Below, piece by piece: positions 50,859 through 59,677 of a DNA stretch of 64,000 nucleotides. Numbering within the stretch: the first letter of the stretch is position 1; each line of letters opens with the position of its first letter. A program made the position numbers and the translations under genes. Under the pieces are notes generated by a model that saw only the letters and a program-made list of their open reading frames with translations, was not told where the DNA came from and searched no databases. The stretch spans positions 62,001 to 126,000 of the forward strand of contig NZ_JAUHHC010000003.1 of the NCBI RefSeq assembly GCF_030410485.1. The letters run 5' to 3'. Source of the stretch: Roseateles violae. GTDB taxonomy: Bacteria > Pseudomonadota > Gammaproteobacteria > Burkholderiales > Burkholderiaceae_C.

Positions 50859-53096
50859 TCAGTTCAGCAGATACTGCAGCCCGATCCAGGCGCCGCGCGG
50901 CGCCCCATAACCGCGGAACTGCTCGGCGCGCGGATGCTCGCCGTCGTAGCTCTGTTCAGGACCGGTGAAGACGTTCTCTCCGAGGATGGCGAAATTCGAA
51001 TAGCGGCGATCGAAGGTATTGTCGACCCGCACGAACAGCTGCCAGCGCCGGCTCAGCGCATAGCGTGCATCGAGATGGAGGACGGCATAGCCGGGCACCT
51101 CGCCGTTGCGATCGAGATTGTTCTCGTCGCCACGCGCATGGATGCTGCTCGCCGCCTGCAGATTGGCGCCGACATGCCAGCCGGTCCCCGCATTCAGTTC
51201 GGCCCGCAGTTTCAGCGCATGGCGCGGGATCGAGGGGATGCGGTCGCCGCGGCGCACCTCGATCGCGCCATTGGCGTCGGCCTCGGAGTTCGCCGGGCTG
51301 TTGGCGTGAAAGCCGCTGATGAAGCGGGCATCGACGTAGCTGTACTGGGTCGTCAGCTGCAGCAGGCCCAGCCGCGCCTGGCCGCCCAGTTGCATGCCCT
51401 GGCGGCGCGTCGTGCCGACGTTCTGGAAGTAGCCGCTGTTGACCGCGATGCCGCTGCTGCTGATGAACTGCAGATCGTCGTGCAGATCGGTGCGGAACAC
51501 GGCGGCGCTCCAGCCCAAGGCCGCCTCGGCCGCGCTGCGTGCGCCGAACTCGATGGTGCGCGAGATCACCGGCTTCAGCGGCGGGTCGGCGAGGAAGTTG
51601 TTCGGCAGCTTGCAGGGCGCGGCCGGGTCGGCGCAGCTGAGCTCGATCGCGGTTGGCGCCCGCATGCCCTCGTTGTAGCCGGCATAGGCGGTCCAGGCCG
51701 GGCTCGGGTTGTAGTTGAGGCCGATGGCCGGATTGAAGCGGCCGAAGCGGTGCTGGCCATCGAGTTCGGGCGCCGTGCCGCTGCGGTCGGCGATGCGGAC
51801 CTCGGCGCGGTTGTAGCGGCCGGCCAGCGTCAGCGTCCAGGCGGGGTCCAGCACCAGCGAGTCGGACAGGAACAGGCCCCAGTAGCGGCTGCGCGAATCG
51901 GCATCGGTCTCGGGCTCGAACTCGCCCAGCGCCACGGTGCCGCGATCGGCGCTGAAGGCGGCCGGCTGCGTTTCGCGCGTGAAGCGCGCCCGCCCTTCGT
52001 CCAGGCTCAGTCCGATCGAGGCCTTGTGCGCCAGGCCGGCCAGCTTGCCGCCGTAGGCCAGCTGCAGGCCGAAGCCGCCGCCCTGCTGGTCGATCCGCGA
52101 GCGGTCGTTGTGCGCCGGCGGGTCGTCCTCGTCGTCCGCGTCCTCGTTGACATTGCTGCTGAGGTTCTGGCTGCGCAGGCTGCGCCAATAGGCGTTGCCG
52201 CTGAGCAGCCAGCCGCCCGCCAGCGCGTGGCTGCCCTTCAGCGCCAGCAGCAGCGAGCGGTTGTTGTTGCGGTCCGGATGGGTATAGGCCTGGCGGATGT
52301 CGGGGAAGCTCAGCGGCAGCGTCTGCGTGCCGTCCAGCCGGTTGTCGGCCGCGGCCAGGCTCAGGTCCAGATCGCTGTCCTCGTCCTGCCAGCCGAGCTT
52401 GGCGAAACCCTGGCGCACGCGGCTGGCATTGTGCTCGGCCCAGCCCTCGTCGTCGCTGCCGTGCGCGCTGAGGAACCAGTCCCAGGCGCCGCGGCGACCG
52501 CCGCCCTCGAATTCCAGCGTGCGCCGGCCGAAGGAGCCGCCGGACAGCGCCAGGCTGCCGCCGGGCCGCTCCGGGTATTCGCTGGCGCCGCTCTTGGTGT
52601 ACAGCGCGATCGCGCCACCCAGCGTGTTCAGGCCGAAGGCCGGCATCGAGCCGGGCAGCAGCTGGATGCTCGAGATCGCCGCCTGCGGGATCAGGTCCCA
52701 GTTGACCGCGTCGCCGAAGGGCTCGTTAATGCGCACGCCGTCGAAGAACACCGACACGCCCTGCGGCGTGCCCAGCAGCGGCGAGGCGCTGAAGCCGCGG
52801 AAGACAACGTCGGGCTGATAGGGGTTGCCCTGGGCCGCATTGATGCTGAGGCCGCGCGCGTTCCGGTCGAGGAAGTCGGTGATGTTCGTCGCCCGCTGAT
52901 TGCGGATCTCGCGGCTGGTCAGCACCTGGGCATCGGCCGGCAGTTGGCGCAGCGGCACGCCCGAGCCGGGCAGCGGCGTCGTGCCGATGATTAGCACCTG
53001 CGGCAACTCGAGCACCTCGGCCGGGTTCTCGGCCCGGCAGCAGGCGCAGGCCAGCAGGCAGGCGGCAGCGAGCGCGGCGGGCGGGCGGACGCTCAT
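50859..53096 (-). CDS. TonB-dependent outer-membrane receptor
   Basis: The 745-residue protein has a signal peptide, a plug domain (DAQVLTSREIRNQRATNITD, VFRGFSASPLLGTPQGVSVF then FDGVRINEPFGDAVNWDL, LGGAIALYTKSG) and a 22-strand-type barrel ending in YLLN. It imports an unknown ligand using TonB energy. It is the last gene of a minus-strand unit: PqqU-like receptor, cytochrome b561, YVTN propeller, then this receptor. Its ATG overlaps the YVTN stop by four bases. The context of PQQ genes suggests PQQ or the dehydrogenase substrate as cargo. Confidence 0.88.
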   Translation of the reverse strand: MSVRPPAALAAACLLACACCRAENPAEVLELPQVLIIGTTPLPGSGVPLRQLPADAQVLTSREIRNQRATNITDFLDRNARGLSINAAQGNPYQPDVVFRGFSASPLLGTPQGVSVFFDGVRINEPFGDAVNWDLIPQAAISSIQLLPGSMPAFGLNTLGGAIALYTKSGASEYPERPGGSLALSGGSFGRRTLEFEGGGRRGAWDWFLSAHGSDDEGWAEHNASRVRQGFAKLGWQDEDSDLDLSLAAADNRLDGTQTLPLSFPDIRQAYTHPDRNNNRSLLLALKGSHALAGGWLLSGNAYWRSLRSQNLSSNVNEDADDEDDPPAHNDRSRIDQQGGGFGLQLAYGGKLAGLAHKASIGLSLDEGRARFTRETQPAAFSADRGTVALGEFEPETDADSRSRYWGLFLSDSLVLDPAWTLTLAGRYNRAEVRIADRSGTAPELDGQHRFGRFNPAIGLNYNPSPAWTAYAGYNEGMRAPTAIELSCADPAAPCKLPNNFLADPPLKPVISRTIEFGARSAAEAALGWSAAVFRTDLHDDLQFISSSGIAVNSGYFQNVGTTRRQGMQLGGQARLGLLQLTTQYSYVDARFISGFHANSPANSEADANGAIEVRRGDRIPSIPRHALKLRAELNAGTGWHVGANLQAASSIHARGDENNLDRNGEVPGYAVLHLDARYALSRRWQLFVRVDNTFDRRYSNFAILGENVFTGPEQSYDGEHPRAEQFRGYGAPRGAWIGLQYLLN

Positions 53097-54037
53097 CGGA
53101 TCGCGACGCCCCAGGGCAGCTTGCCGACCGGGATCTCGGTGATCTTGCTGTTGCGCTCGGTGTCGACGACGGCGACGGTGCCCGAACGGCCGCAGGCGAC
53201 GTAGAGCTTGCGGCCGTCCGGCGTCAGCGCCATATTCCAGGGCCGCTGGCCGACCGGCACCGTCGCCACGATCTGGTTCGTCGCCGTGTCCAGCACCGAC
53301 ACGCTGGCCGCGCCGCCATTGGAGATGTAGACACGCCGGCCGTCCGGATGGACGGCGATGCCATTGGCGCGCGAGCCAGCCTTGATGCGCGCCTGCACCG
53401 CGAAGCTGCGCGCATCGATCACATAGACCTCATCGGCATTCTCGGCCGCCACATAGGCGCGGCCGCCGTCCGGCGCAAAGCCGATGCCGCGCGGCCGCGC
53501 GCCGACGGCGATCTGCGCCACCGCCTTGCGCGCCGCGACCTCGATCACATCGACCGCATCGCCCTCCTCGGCGCTGACGAAGAGATGGCGGCCATCGGGG
53601 CTGAACACCACATGCTCGGGGTTCTTGCCGCCGACCTTGACGACGAAGCTCTTGGCCTGCGTGCGCGTGTCGACGAAGACGACCTCGTTCGATTCCTCGA
53701 TCGCCGCGGCGACCCAGCGCCCGTCCGGCGAGATGCCGACGCCCTCCGGCGATTCGCCCAGCGCGATCTCGCCGCTCTGGCGTCGCGCGACCAGGTCGAT
53801 GATCAGCAGGCGGTTGTTCGGCTGGTCGCTGACATAGGCGCTGCGACCATCGAGGCTGATCGCCGTGCCGCGCGGCTTCTTGCCGCTGGGGATCTCGGCC
53901 ACGACTTGTTCGGTGGCCGTGTCGATCACGCCCAGGGTGCCCGAGCCCTCGTTGGGCACATAGGCGAAGGGCGCCGCCGCCAGGGTCAGCGGCCAGGCCA
54001 GCAGGGCGGCGAGCAGATGGCGGGTGGCGACTGTCAT
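53093..54037 (-). CDS. Exported YVTN-family beta-propeller protein
   Basis: The 314-residue protein has a signal peptide (LLAALLAWPLTLAAA) and about seven YVTN-type repeats (AYVPNEGSGTLGVIDTATEQ; AYVSDQPNNRLLIIDL; LFVSAEEGDAVDVIEV; AYVAAENADEVYVIDA; VYISNGGAASVSVLDT; LYVACGRSGTVAVVDT). Similar propellers are described in PQQ-dependent catabolic gene sets, where their job is unknown. ATG overlaps the cytochrome b561 stop and its own stop overlaps the next receptor's ATG, so translation is coupled through the unit. Confidence 0.88.
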   Translation of the reverse strand: MTVATRHLLAALLAWPLTLAAAPFAYVPNEGSGTLGVIDTATEQVVAEIPSGKKPRGTAISLDGRSAYVSDQPNNRLLIIDLVARRQSGEIALGESPEGVGISPDGRWVAAAIEESNEVVFVDTRTQAKSFVVKVGGKNPEHVVFSPDGRHLFVSAEEGDAVDVIEVAARKAVAQIAVGARPRGIGFAPDGGRAYVAAENADEVYVIDARSFAVQARIKAGSRANGIAVHPDGRRVYISNGGAASVSVLDTATNQIVATVPVGQRPWNMALTPDGRKLYVACGRSGTVAVVDTERNSKITEIPVGKLPWGVAIR

Positions 54038-54621
54038 GGCGGATCCTCCTCGGCTTTGTTGCGGGACAGCGGCGGCCCCATGCGCGCGAACACGCCGTCG
54101 CGATCGATCCAGGCATGCTTGAGCGCCGCCAGCACATGGCCGGCGATCAGCGCGAGGAACAGCCAGGCGGTCGCGATATGCAGGCCGTTGAACAGGCCGT
54201 AGACGGCCGGCAGGTCCGGGCCCCAGGGCCGCAGCGCGAGGCCGAAGAATCTGACCCCATGCTTGCTGAAGTTCGAGGCCAGATAGCCCGAGAGCGGCAT
54301 CGCCAGCATGCACAGATAGAGGCCGCGATGGCCCCAGGCGGCCGCGCGCTGCTGCCAGGCCGGCATCGCCGCGGGCCAGGGCGGCGGGCGATGGCGCAGC
54401 CGCCAGGCCAGGCGCAGCACGATCGCCAGCGCCAGCACCAGGCCGATGGACTTGTGCAGATTGATCACCGCGCCGCGCGCCGGCGTGCCGCGCGGCGCGA
54501 TCTCGTCGAGCAGGAAGCCGAAGGCGATCTGCGCCAGCAGGGCCAGGCCGATCAGCCAGTGCAGCGCGCGGGCGACGCGGTCGTAGCGCAGCGGCGGCGA
54601 TGGCGTCGATGGCGTGGGCAT
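54034..54621 (-). CDS. Cytochrome b561-type membrane cytochrome
   Basis: The 195-residue protein has four membrane helices and haem-ligand histidines typical of the bacterial b561 family (RALHWLIGLALLAQIAFGFL near 18-37; VINLHKSIGLVLALAIVLRL near 52-71; FNGLHIATAWLFLALIAGHV near 140-160). It should carry electrons between the periplasm and the quinone pool. The location between a PqqU-like receptor and a YVTN propeller, near a haem-free PQQ dehydrogenase, makes it a plausible electron acceptor for that chain. ATG 54621 lies four bases after the receptor stop. Confidence 0.85.
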   Translation of the reverse strand: MPTPSTPSPPLRYDRVARALHWLIGLALLAQIAFGFLLDEIAPRGTPARGAVINLHKSIGLVLALAIVLRLAWRLRHRPPPWPAAMPAWQQRAAAWGHRGLYLCMLAMPLSGYLASNFSKHGVRFFGLALRPWGPDLPAVYGLFNGLHIATAWLFLALIAGHVLAALKHAWIDRDGVFARMGPPLSRNKAEEDPP

Positions 54622-54625
54622 GCGG

Positions 54626-56803
54626 CTAGAAGCGCAGCGTCGCGCTGGCGCTGGCGATCCAGCTGCGGCCCGGCGCCGGCTCGAAGAAGCGGCTGTTGCC
54701 CTCGTTGACGATGACCGAGCCGATATAGCGGCGGTCGAACAGATTGTCGCCGCGCACGAAGGCATTCAGCTCCCAGGCGCCCAGCTGGGCCGCGTAGCCG
54801 AGCTGGGCGGCCACGGCGGCATAGCCGGCGGCCGCGTCGCTGTTGGCATCGTTGACATAGACCTTGCTCAGCGCGCGCAGCTCGAGCCCGCCGCGCCAGC
54901 CCAGCGGCGGCGCCCAGCCGAGGCCGGCGAACAGCGAGCCGCGCGCGATGCCGGGCAGGCTGTTGCCGGCCGCCACCGTCACGTTCGGCGTCGCACAGGG
55001 CGAGGCGGTGCAGGTCTGGAAGGCCTCGCGATACTCGGCCTTCAGCGCGGTCGCCGCCAGCTGCAGGCGCAGATGCTGCCAATAGCTGGCCGCCCAGGCC
55101 AGCTCCAGACCGCTGCGCCGCGTGGCGCCGGCGTTCTGGAAGGTCGAGCGCCCGCCGGTATTGGTCTGCGTGACGATCTCGTTCTCGGTGTCGGTGCGGA
55201 ACAGCGCCAGGCTGGCCTCGCCCCAGCCGGCCCATTGCGTCTTCACGCCCGCCTCGACGCTGCCGCTGCGCGAGGCCTGCAGGCCGAAGTTCATGCCGGT
55301 GGCGCCGCCGCTGCGGTAGGCCAGCTCGTTCAGGGTCGGCGTCTCGAAGCCGCGGCCGGCGGTCGCGTACAGATGGACCTCGCTGGACAGTGCATACATG
55401 AGGCCCAGCACCGGCAGGGTGGCCGAATAGTCGGCGCTGCCGCTGTCGTCCGGATTCGTGCCGACGATATAGGCGTCGCGCGAGCGGAAGTCGATCTGGC
55501 TGTGGCGCAGGCCCGCGCTCAAGCTCCATTGCGGCGCGATCTGCCACTGCGCCTGCAGGTACTGGTCGAAGTTGTCGACGTCGTTGCGCTCGTCGCGCCG
55601 CAGGGCGCCGCGCACGCCCAGCGTCGTGCCGACGAAGTTCTGGTAGCCGCGCCGGTGCTCCTCCAGCTGGTCGTAGGCCAGACCCCCGACCAGGCTGAAG
55701 GGGCCGTCGAGCAGGCGGCTCTTCCATGTCCAGCGCAGGTCCAGGCCCTTGTAGTCGCGCGACAGATCGATGACGCCGCCAGGGCTCAGCGGGCTGACCT
55801 GCGCGGCGACCGGGATGGCCTGGAACTGCTCGGTGCCGCGGTGCCCGCCATAGCCGGTGGCCTGCAGCACATTGGCCGCATCGAGTCGGCGCTCGAAGAC
55901 CAGGCCCAGCTGCGTCTGGTTGACCGATTTGCGCGTGTTGAAGCTGATCGCCGAGGGGTCGACGCCGCGCGGATTCGCCTCGGCCTGGGCCCGCGACAGG
56001 CCCAGCGGATCCTGCGCCTCGGGCAGGGCCAGGCTGTTGGCCAGCACGGTCAGGCGCGTGTCGGCATCGCTGCGCAGCGTGAGCTTGGCATTGCCCAGGC
56101 TGCGCTCGGCGGCGCTGTGATCGCGGTAGCCGTCGGTGTGGAAACGGCTGGCGCTGAGGTTGTAGGCAAATCCCGGCCCCTGCGCGCCGCTGGCCTGGCC
56201 CCCCAGGCGCCAGGTGCCGTCGCTGCCGGCCAGCGCGGTGATGCCCAGCGAGGGCGGCGGCGTGCCCTCCTCGCTGAAGACCTGGATGACGCCGCCGGAG
56301 GAGTTGCCGTACAGCGCCGAGAAGGGCCCGCGCAGCACCTCGATGCGGCCGACCGCGCCGAGCTCGACATTGGAGATCTGGCCCTGGCCGTCGGGCAGGG
56401 TGGCCGGGATGCCGTCCACATAGAGCCGCACGCCGCGGATGCCGAAGCTGGAGCGGGCGCCGAAGCCGCGCACCGCGATCTGCACGTCCTGCGCATAGTT
56501 CTGCCGGTCGCGCGCCAGCAGGCCCGGCACCAGGGCGAGGCTCTCCGAGATATTGATCAGCGCATGGCCCTCGCGCACCTCGGCGGCACCGATGCGGCTG
56601 ATCGCCGCGGGCACGTCGAAGGCCTGCGCCTCGGTGCGGGTGGCGGTGATGACGACCGGGGCCAGCACCGTCGGCGCGGCGCCCGCCTGCTGCTGCTCCT
56701 GCTGCTGCGCGGCGGCCGGCCAGGCGCCCAGCAGCGCCGACAGCGCGGCGGCGAGGCGGAGCGGGCAACAAGGCGGGCGGGTCGGGCGCTGGCAAGCAGG
56801 CAT
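54626..56803 (-). CDS. pqqU: TonB-dependent receptor, PqqU/YncD-like (PQQ importer)
   Basis: The 725-residue receptor closely follows E. coli YncD (PqqU), the outer-membrane importer of pyrroloquinoline quinone. Shared stretches include LVPGLLARDRQNYAQDVQIA, RGFGARSSFGIRGVRLYVDG, IPATLPDGQGQISN, VLRGPFSALYGNSSGGVIQV, ATAGRGFETPTLNELAYRSG, then ATGMNFGL, and the end RRYIGSVIVNEGNSRFFEPA. The signal peptide spans about 1-32. It heads the minus-strand unit. Imported PQQ would serve the dehydrogenase encoded on the opposite strand. The assignment rests on remembered similarity, not a search. Confidence 0.85.
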   Translation of the reverse strand: MPACQRPTRPPCCPLRLAAALSALLGAWPAAAQQQEQQQAGAAPTVLAPVVITATRTEAQAFDVPAAISRIGAAEVREGHALINISESLALVPGLLARDRQNYAQDVQIAVRGFGARSSFGIRGVRLYVDGIPATLPDGQGQISNVELGAVGRIEVLRGPFSALYGNSSGGVIQVFSEEGTPPPSLGITALAGSDGTWRLGGQASGAQGPGFAYNLSASRFHTDGYRDHSAAERSLGNAKLTLRSDADTRLTVLANSLALPEAQDPLGLSRAQAEANPRGVDPSAISFNTRKSVNQTQLGLVFERRLDAANVLQATGYGGHRGTEQFQAIPVAAQVSPLSPGGVIDLSRDYKGLDLRWTWKSRLLDGPFSLVGGLAYDQLEEHRRGYQNFVGTTLGVRGALRRDERNDVDNFDQYLQAQWQIAPQWSLSAGLRHSQIDFRSRDAYIVGTNPDDSGSADYSATLPVLGLMYALSSEVHLYATAGRGFETPTLNELAYRSGGATGMNFGLQASRSGSVEAGVKTQWAGWGEASLALFRTDTENEIVTQTNTGGRSTFQNAGATRRSGLELAWAASYWQHLRLQLAATALKAEYREAFQTCTASPCATPNVTVAAGNSLPGIARGSLFAGLGWAPPLGWRGGLELRALSKVYVNDANSDAAAGYAAVAAQLGYAAQLGAWELNAFVRGDNLFDRRYIGSVIVNEGNSRFFEPAPGRSWIASASATLRF

Positions 56804-56862
56804 GGGGCCGAATATAGGCCCGCCGGCCGCGCCGCGCAGCCCCTATGGCAACAGCAGCGGCC

Positions 56863-58185
56863 TCAGGCGGGGCGCAGAGCGGGCAGCACCGTCGCCGCGC
56901 AGTCGCCGAAGCCGATGCGCCGCGCACCGGGGCGCTGGGCATGGCCGCGCACGATCACCGTGTCGCCGTCCTCGAGAAAGGTCCGCTGCTCGCCGTTCGG
57001 CAGGGTCAGGGCTTGCTTGCCGCCATCGGACAGCTCCAGCAGCGAGCCGCCCTCGCCGGCCTCGGGGCCCGACAGCGTGCCGGTGCCCAGCAGGTCGCCG
57101 GGCTGCAGATTGCAGCCGTTGCTGGCATGGTGGGTCAGCATCTGCGCCAGGGTCCAGTAGGCATGGCCAAGGTTGGAGCGCATCAGCCGCGTCGGCGCCT
57201 GGCCGGCGGCACGCATCGCGGCGGTCTGCAGCCAGACCTCGAGCTCGATCCGGTAGGCGCCCTCGCGGCGGTTCTTCTCCGAGTCCAGATAGGGCAGCGG
57301 CGCCGGGTCGCCGGCCGGCCGCTCGAAGGCGCAGCGAAAGGGTTCCAGCGCCTCCATCGTGACGATCCAGGGCGAGAGCGTCGTGCCGAAGCTCTTGGAC
57401 AGGAAGGGGCCCAGCGGCTGGTATTCCCAGCCCTGCACATCGCGGGCCGACCAGTCGTTCAAGAGGGTCAGGCCGAACAGGTGCTCGTCGGCCTCGGTGA
57501 TAGCGATCGGCTGGCCCAGCGCATTGCCGCCGGCAACGAAGACGCCCATCTCGAGCTCGTAGTCCAGGCGCTTGCAGGGCGCCAGGCTGGGCACCTCCAG
57601 ATGCGGCGGTTTCAGCTGGCCCAGCGGGCGGCGCACGGCCGTGCCGCTGACGCCGATCGAGGAGCAGCGGCCGTGGTAGCCGATCGGCACCCATTTGTAG
57701 TTGGGCAGCAGCGGGTTGTCGGGGCGGAACAGCTTGCCCACCGTCGTCGCATGGTGGATGCCGGTGTAGAAGTCGGTGTAGTCGCCGATGCGGCAGGGCA
57801 CGGCCATCTCGGCCTGCGCCTGCGGCAGCAGGCAGCGCTCCAGCGCCTGCTGCTGCGGGCTGCCGGCGGCCAGCGCCTCGAACAGCGCCTGGCGCAAGGC
57901 GCGGCGCTGGGCCGAGGGCGCGGCCATGAAGCTGTTCAGATCGCCGCGCCCCAGCCCCTGCAGATGCACCTGGGCGGCGCTGCTCCAGCGACCGAGCTGA
58001 GAGGCCTTCCACAGATCGAGGATCTGTTCGCCGATGGCGACGCCGATGCGCCAGCTCTCGTCGCTGCCGGCGCGGCGGAACAGGCCGTAGGGCAGGTTCT
58101 GCAGCGGGAAGTCGGTGTCGGCGGCATTGGCCGATTCGACCCAGCTCTGCGTGGCCGGGTCATGGGTATGGTCGAGCATGCTCAT
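56863..58185 (-). CDS. fahA: Fumarylacetoacetase
   Basis: The 440-residue enzyme cleaves fumarylacetoacetate to fumarate and acetoacetate, the last step of homogentisate breakdown. Conserved parts are [20 protein letters not shown] (about 140-159, catalytic His region), [20 protein letters not shown] (metal acidic residues), [20 protein letters not shown] and [11 protein letters not shown]. Length is normal. Its ATG overlaps the hmgA stop by four bases; it is the last gene of the operon. Confidence 0.95.
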   Translation of the reverse strand: MSMLDHTHDPATQSWVESANAADTDFPLQNLPYGLFRRAGSDESWRIGVAIGEQILDLWKASQLGRWSSAAQVHLQGLGRGDLNSFMAAPSAQRRALRQALFEALAAGSPQQQALERCLLPQAQAEMAVPCRIGDYTDFYTGIHHATTVGKLFRPDNPLLPNYKWVPIGYHGRCSSIGVSGTAVRRPLGQLKPPHLEVPSLAPCKRLDYELEMGVFVAGGNALGQPIAITEADEHLFGLTLLNDWSARDVQGWEYQPLGPFLSKSFGTTLSPWIVTMEALEPFRCAFERPAGDPAPLPYLDSEKNRREGAYRIELEVWLQTAAMRAAGQAPTRLMRSNLGHAYWTLAQMLTHHASNGCNLQPGDLLGTGTLSGPEAGEGGSLLELSDGGKQALTLPNGEQRTFLEDGDTVIVRGHAQRPGARRIGFGDCAATVLPALRPA

Positions 58186-59483
58186 TGTTCTTGTCCCGCG
58201 GTCTTGTCTGCCAGATCGGCCCAGCAGTCGGCGTAGTTCTTGTCCAGAGCGCCGCCGTTCAGCGCGAACTCGGTCGGCAGCAGGCGCCAGCGCGTCTCGA
58301 ACATGAAGGCCAGGGTGTTGTCCAGCTTGTGCGGCGCCAGCGCGGCGCTGCTGGCCTTGTCGAAGGCCTCGGTGTCCGGGCCATGCGGGACGAAGGCATT
58401 GTGCAGGCTGGCGCCGCCGGGCTTGAAGCCCTCGGGCTTGGCGTCGTACTGGCCGGTCACCAGGCCCATGAACTCGCTCATCACATTGCGGTGGTACCAG
58501 GGCGGGCGGAAGGTGTCCTCGGCCACCATCCAGCGCGGCGGGAAGATCACGAAGTCGACATTGGCCCAGCCGGCCGTGTCCGACGGCGAGGTCAGCACGG
58601 TGAAGATGCTCGGGTCCGGATGGTCGAAGCTGATCGAGCCGATGGTCATGAAATGCGCGGTGTCGTACTTGTACGGCGCCAGATTGCCGTGCCAGGCGAC
58701 GACGTTGAAGGGTGTGTGCCGCTGCGTCGCGCGCCAGAGCCGGCCGCCGAACTTCTTGACGATCTCGTAGTCGCCGCTCGTGGCCTCGAAGGCGGCCACC
58801 GGGGCCTGAAAGTCGCGTGGATTTGCGAGACCGTTCGAGCCGATCGGGCCCAGCTCCGGCAGGCGGAAGGCGGCGCCGTAGTTCTCGCAGACATAGCCGC
58901 GCGAAGGGCCATCGACGAGCTCGACCTTGAAGGCCAGGCCGCGCGGGATCAGCGCGATCTCGCCCGGCTTCACGTCCAGCAGGCCCAGCTCGGTGCGTAT
59001 CGTCAGCCGCCCCTGCTGCGGCACGAGCAGCAGTTCGCCATCGGCATTGACGAGGGCGCGCCGGCCCATGCTGCGGTTGGCCAGGTACAGATGCGCAGCC
59101 ATGCCGGTCTGCGCATCGGGGTCGCCGTTGACGACCAGGGTGCGCAGGCCGTCGACGAAGTCCAGCGGCTCGCTCGGGATCTCGGTGGGCGCCCAGCGCA
59201 AGGGGTCCGGCGGCATGGCCTGACCCTCGGCGGCCCCGCTCTTCAGCCAGGCATGGGCCAGCGGCGCATAGCCGCCGACCACGACCGAGGGCTGCTTGCG
59301 GTACAGCCAGCTGCGGCGGTTCTCGGCCCGCGGCGCGGTGAAGGCTGCGCCGGACAGCAGCTCGGCATAGAGCCCGTGCGCGACCTGCTGCGGGCTGTTG
59401 CGGCCCACCGGCAGGCTGCCGGCGACGGCCTCGCTGGCGTGCTCGTTGCCGAAGCCGGATTGGTAGGACAGTTGGTCGCTCAT
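58182..59483 (-). CDS. hmgA: Homogentisate 1,2-dioxygenase
   Basis: The 433-residue iron enzyme opens the homogentisate ring to maleylacetoacetate. Typical features are [13 protein letters not shown] at the start, [18 protein letters not shown] segment, [20 protein letters not shown] then [26 protein letters not shown] then VMSEFMG (iron-ligand region) and [15 protein letters not shown]. It is coupled by four-base overlaps to the DUF2783 gene upstream and fahA downstream. Confidence 0.96.
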   Translation of the reverse strand: MSDQLSYQSGFGNEHASEAVAGSLPVGRNSPQQVAHGLYAELLSGAAFTAPRAENRRSWLYRKQPSVVVGGYAPLAHAWLKSGAAEGQAMPPDPLRWAPTEIPSEPLDFVDGLRTLVVNGDPDAQTGMAAHLYLANRSMGRRALVNADGELLLVPQQGRLTIRTELGLLDVKPGEIALIPRGLAFKVELVDGPSRGYVCENYGAAFRLPELGPIGSNGLANPRDFQAPVAAFEATSGDYEIVKKFGGRLWRATQRHTPFNVVAWHGNLAPYKYDTAHFMTIGSISFDHPDPSIFTVLTSPSDTAGWANVDFVIFPPRWMVAEDTFRPPWYHRNVMSEFMGLVTGQYDAKPEGFKPGGASLHNAFVPHGPDTEAFDKASSAALAPHKLDNTLAFMFETRWRLLPTEFALNGGALDKNYADCWADLADKTAGQEQ

Positions 59484-59677
59484 GGGTTCACCGTGTTGTC
59501 GCGCGCCAGCCGCAGTGCTTCGCCGAGCACCGCGCGGTCGCCGATATGGTTGGACAGGATCAGCACCAGCTTGGCCAGCAGCATGTCGGCCTGCTCGTCG
59601 CTGAGATCGCGCTGCGCCGCGATCAGCGCCTCGTAGAAGCCGTCGGGGTCGGCGATATTGGGTTCACGCTTGAGCAT
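59480..59677 (-). CDS. DUF2783 small protein
   Basis: The 65-residue protein ([20 protein letters not shown], then [21 protein letters not shown]) matches the small DUF2783 family often placed beside aromatic hydroxylase genes. ATG 59677 has GGAGGAGG just upstream. It overlaps the FAD hydroxylase end by 14 bp and hmgA by four. Its role is unknown; coupling suggests support of the hydroxylase or dioxygenase. Confidence 0.82.
   Translation of the reverse strand: MLKREPNIADPDGFYEALIAAQRDLSDEQADMLLAKLVLILSNHIGDRAVLGEALRLARDNTVNP

Noticed and set aside
54614..57160. 848-residue plus-strand open frame
   Set aside because: It runs antisense through the PqqU-like receptor and into fahA, with low-complexity composition; a GC artefact.
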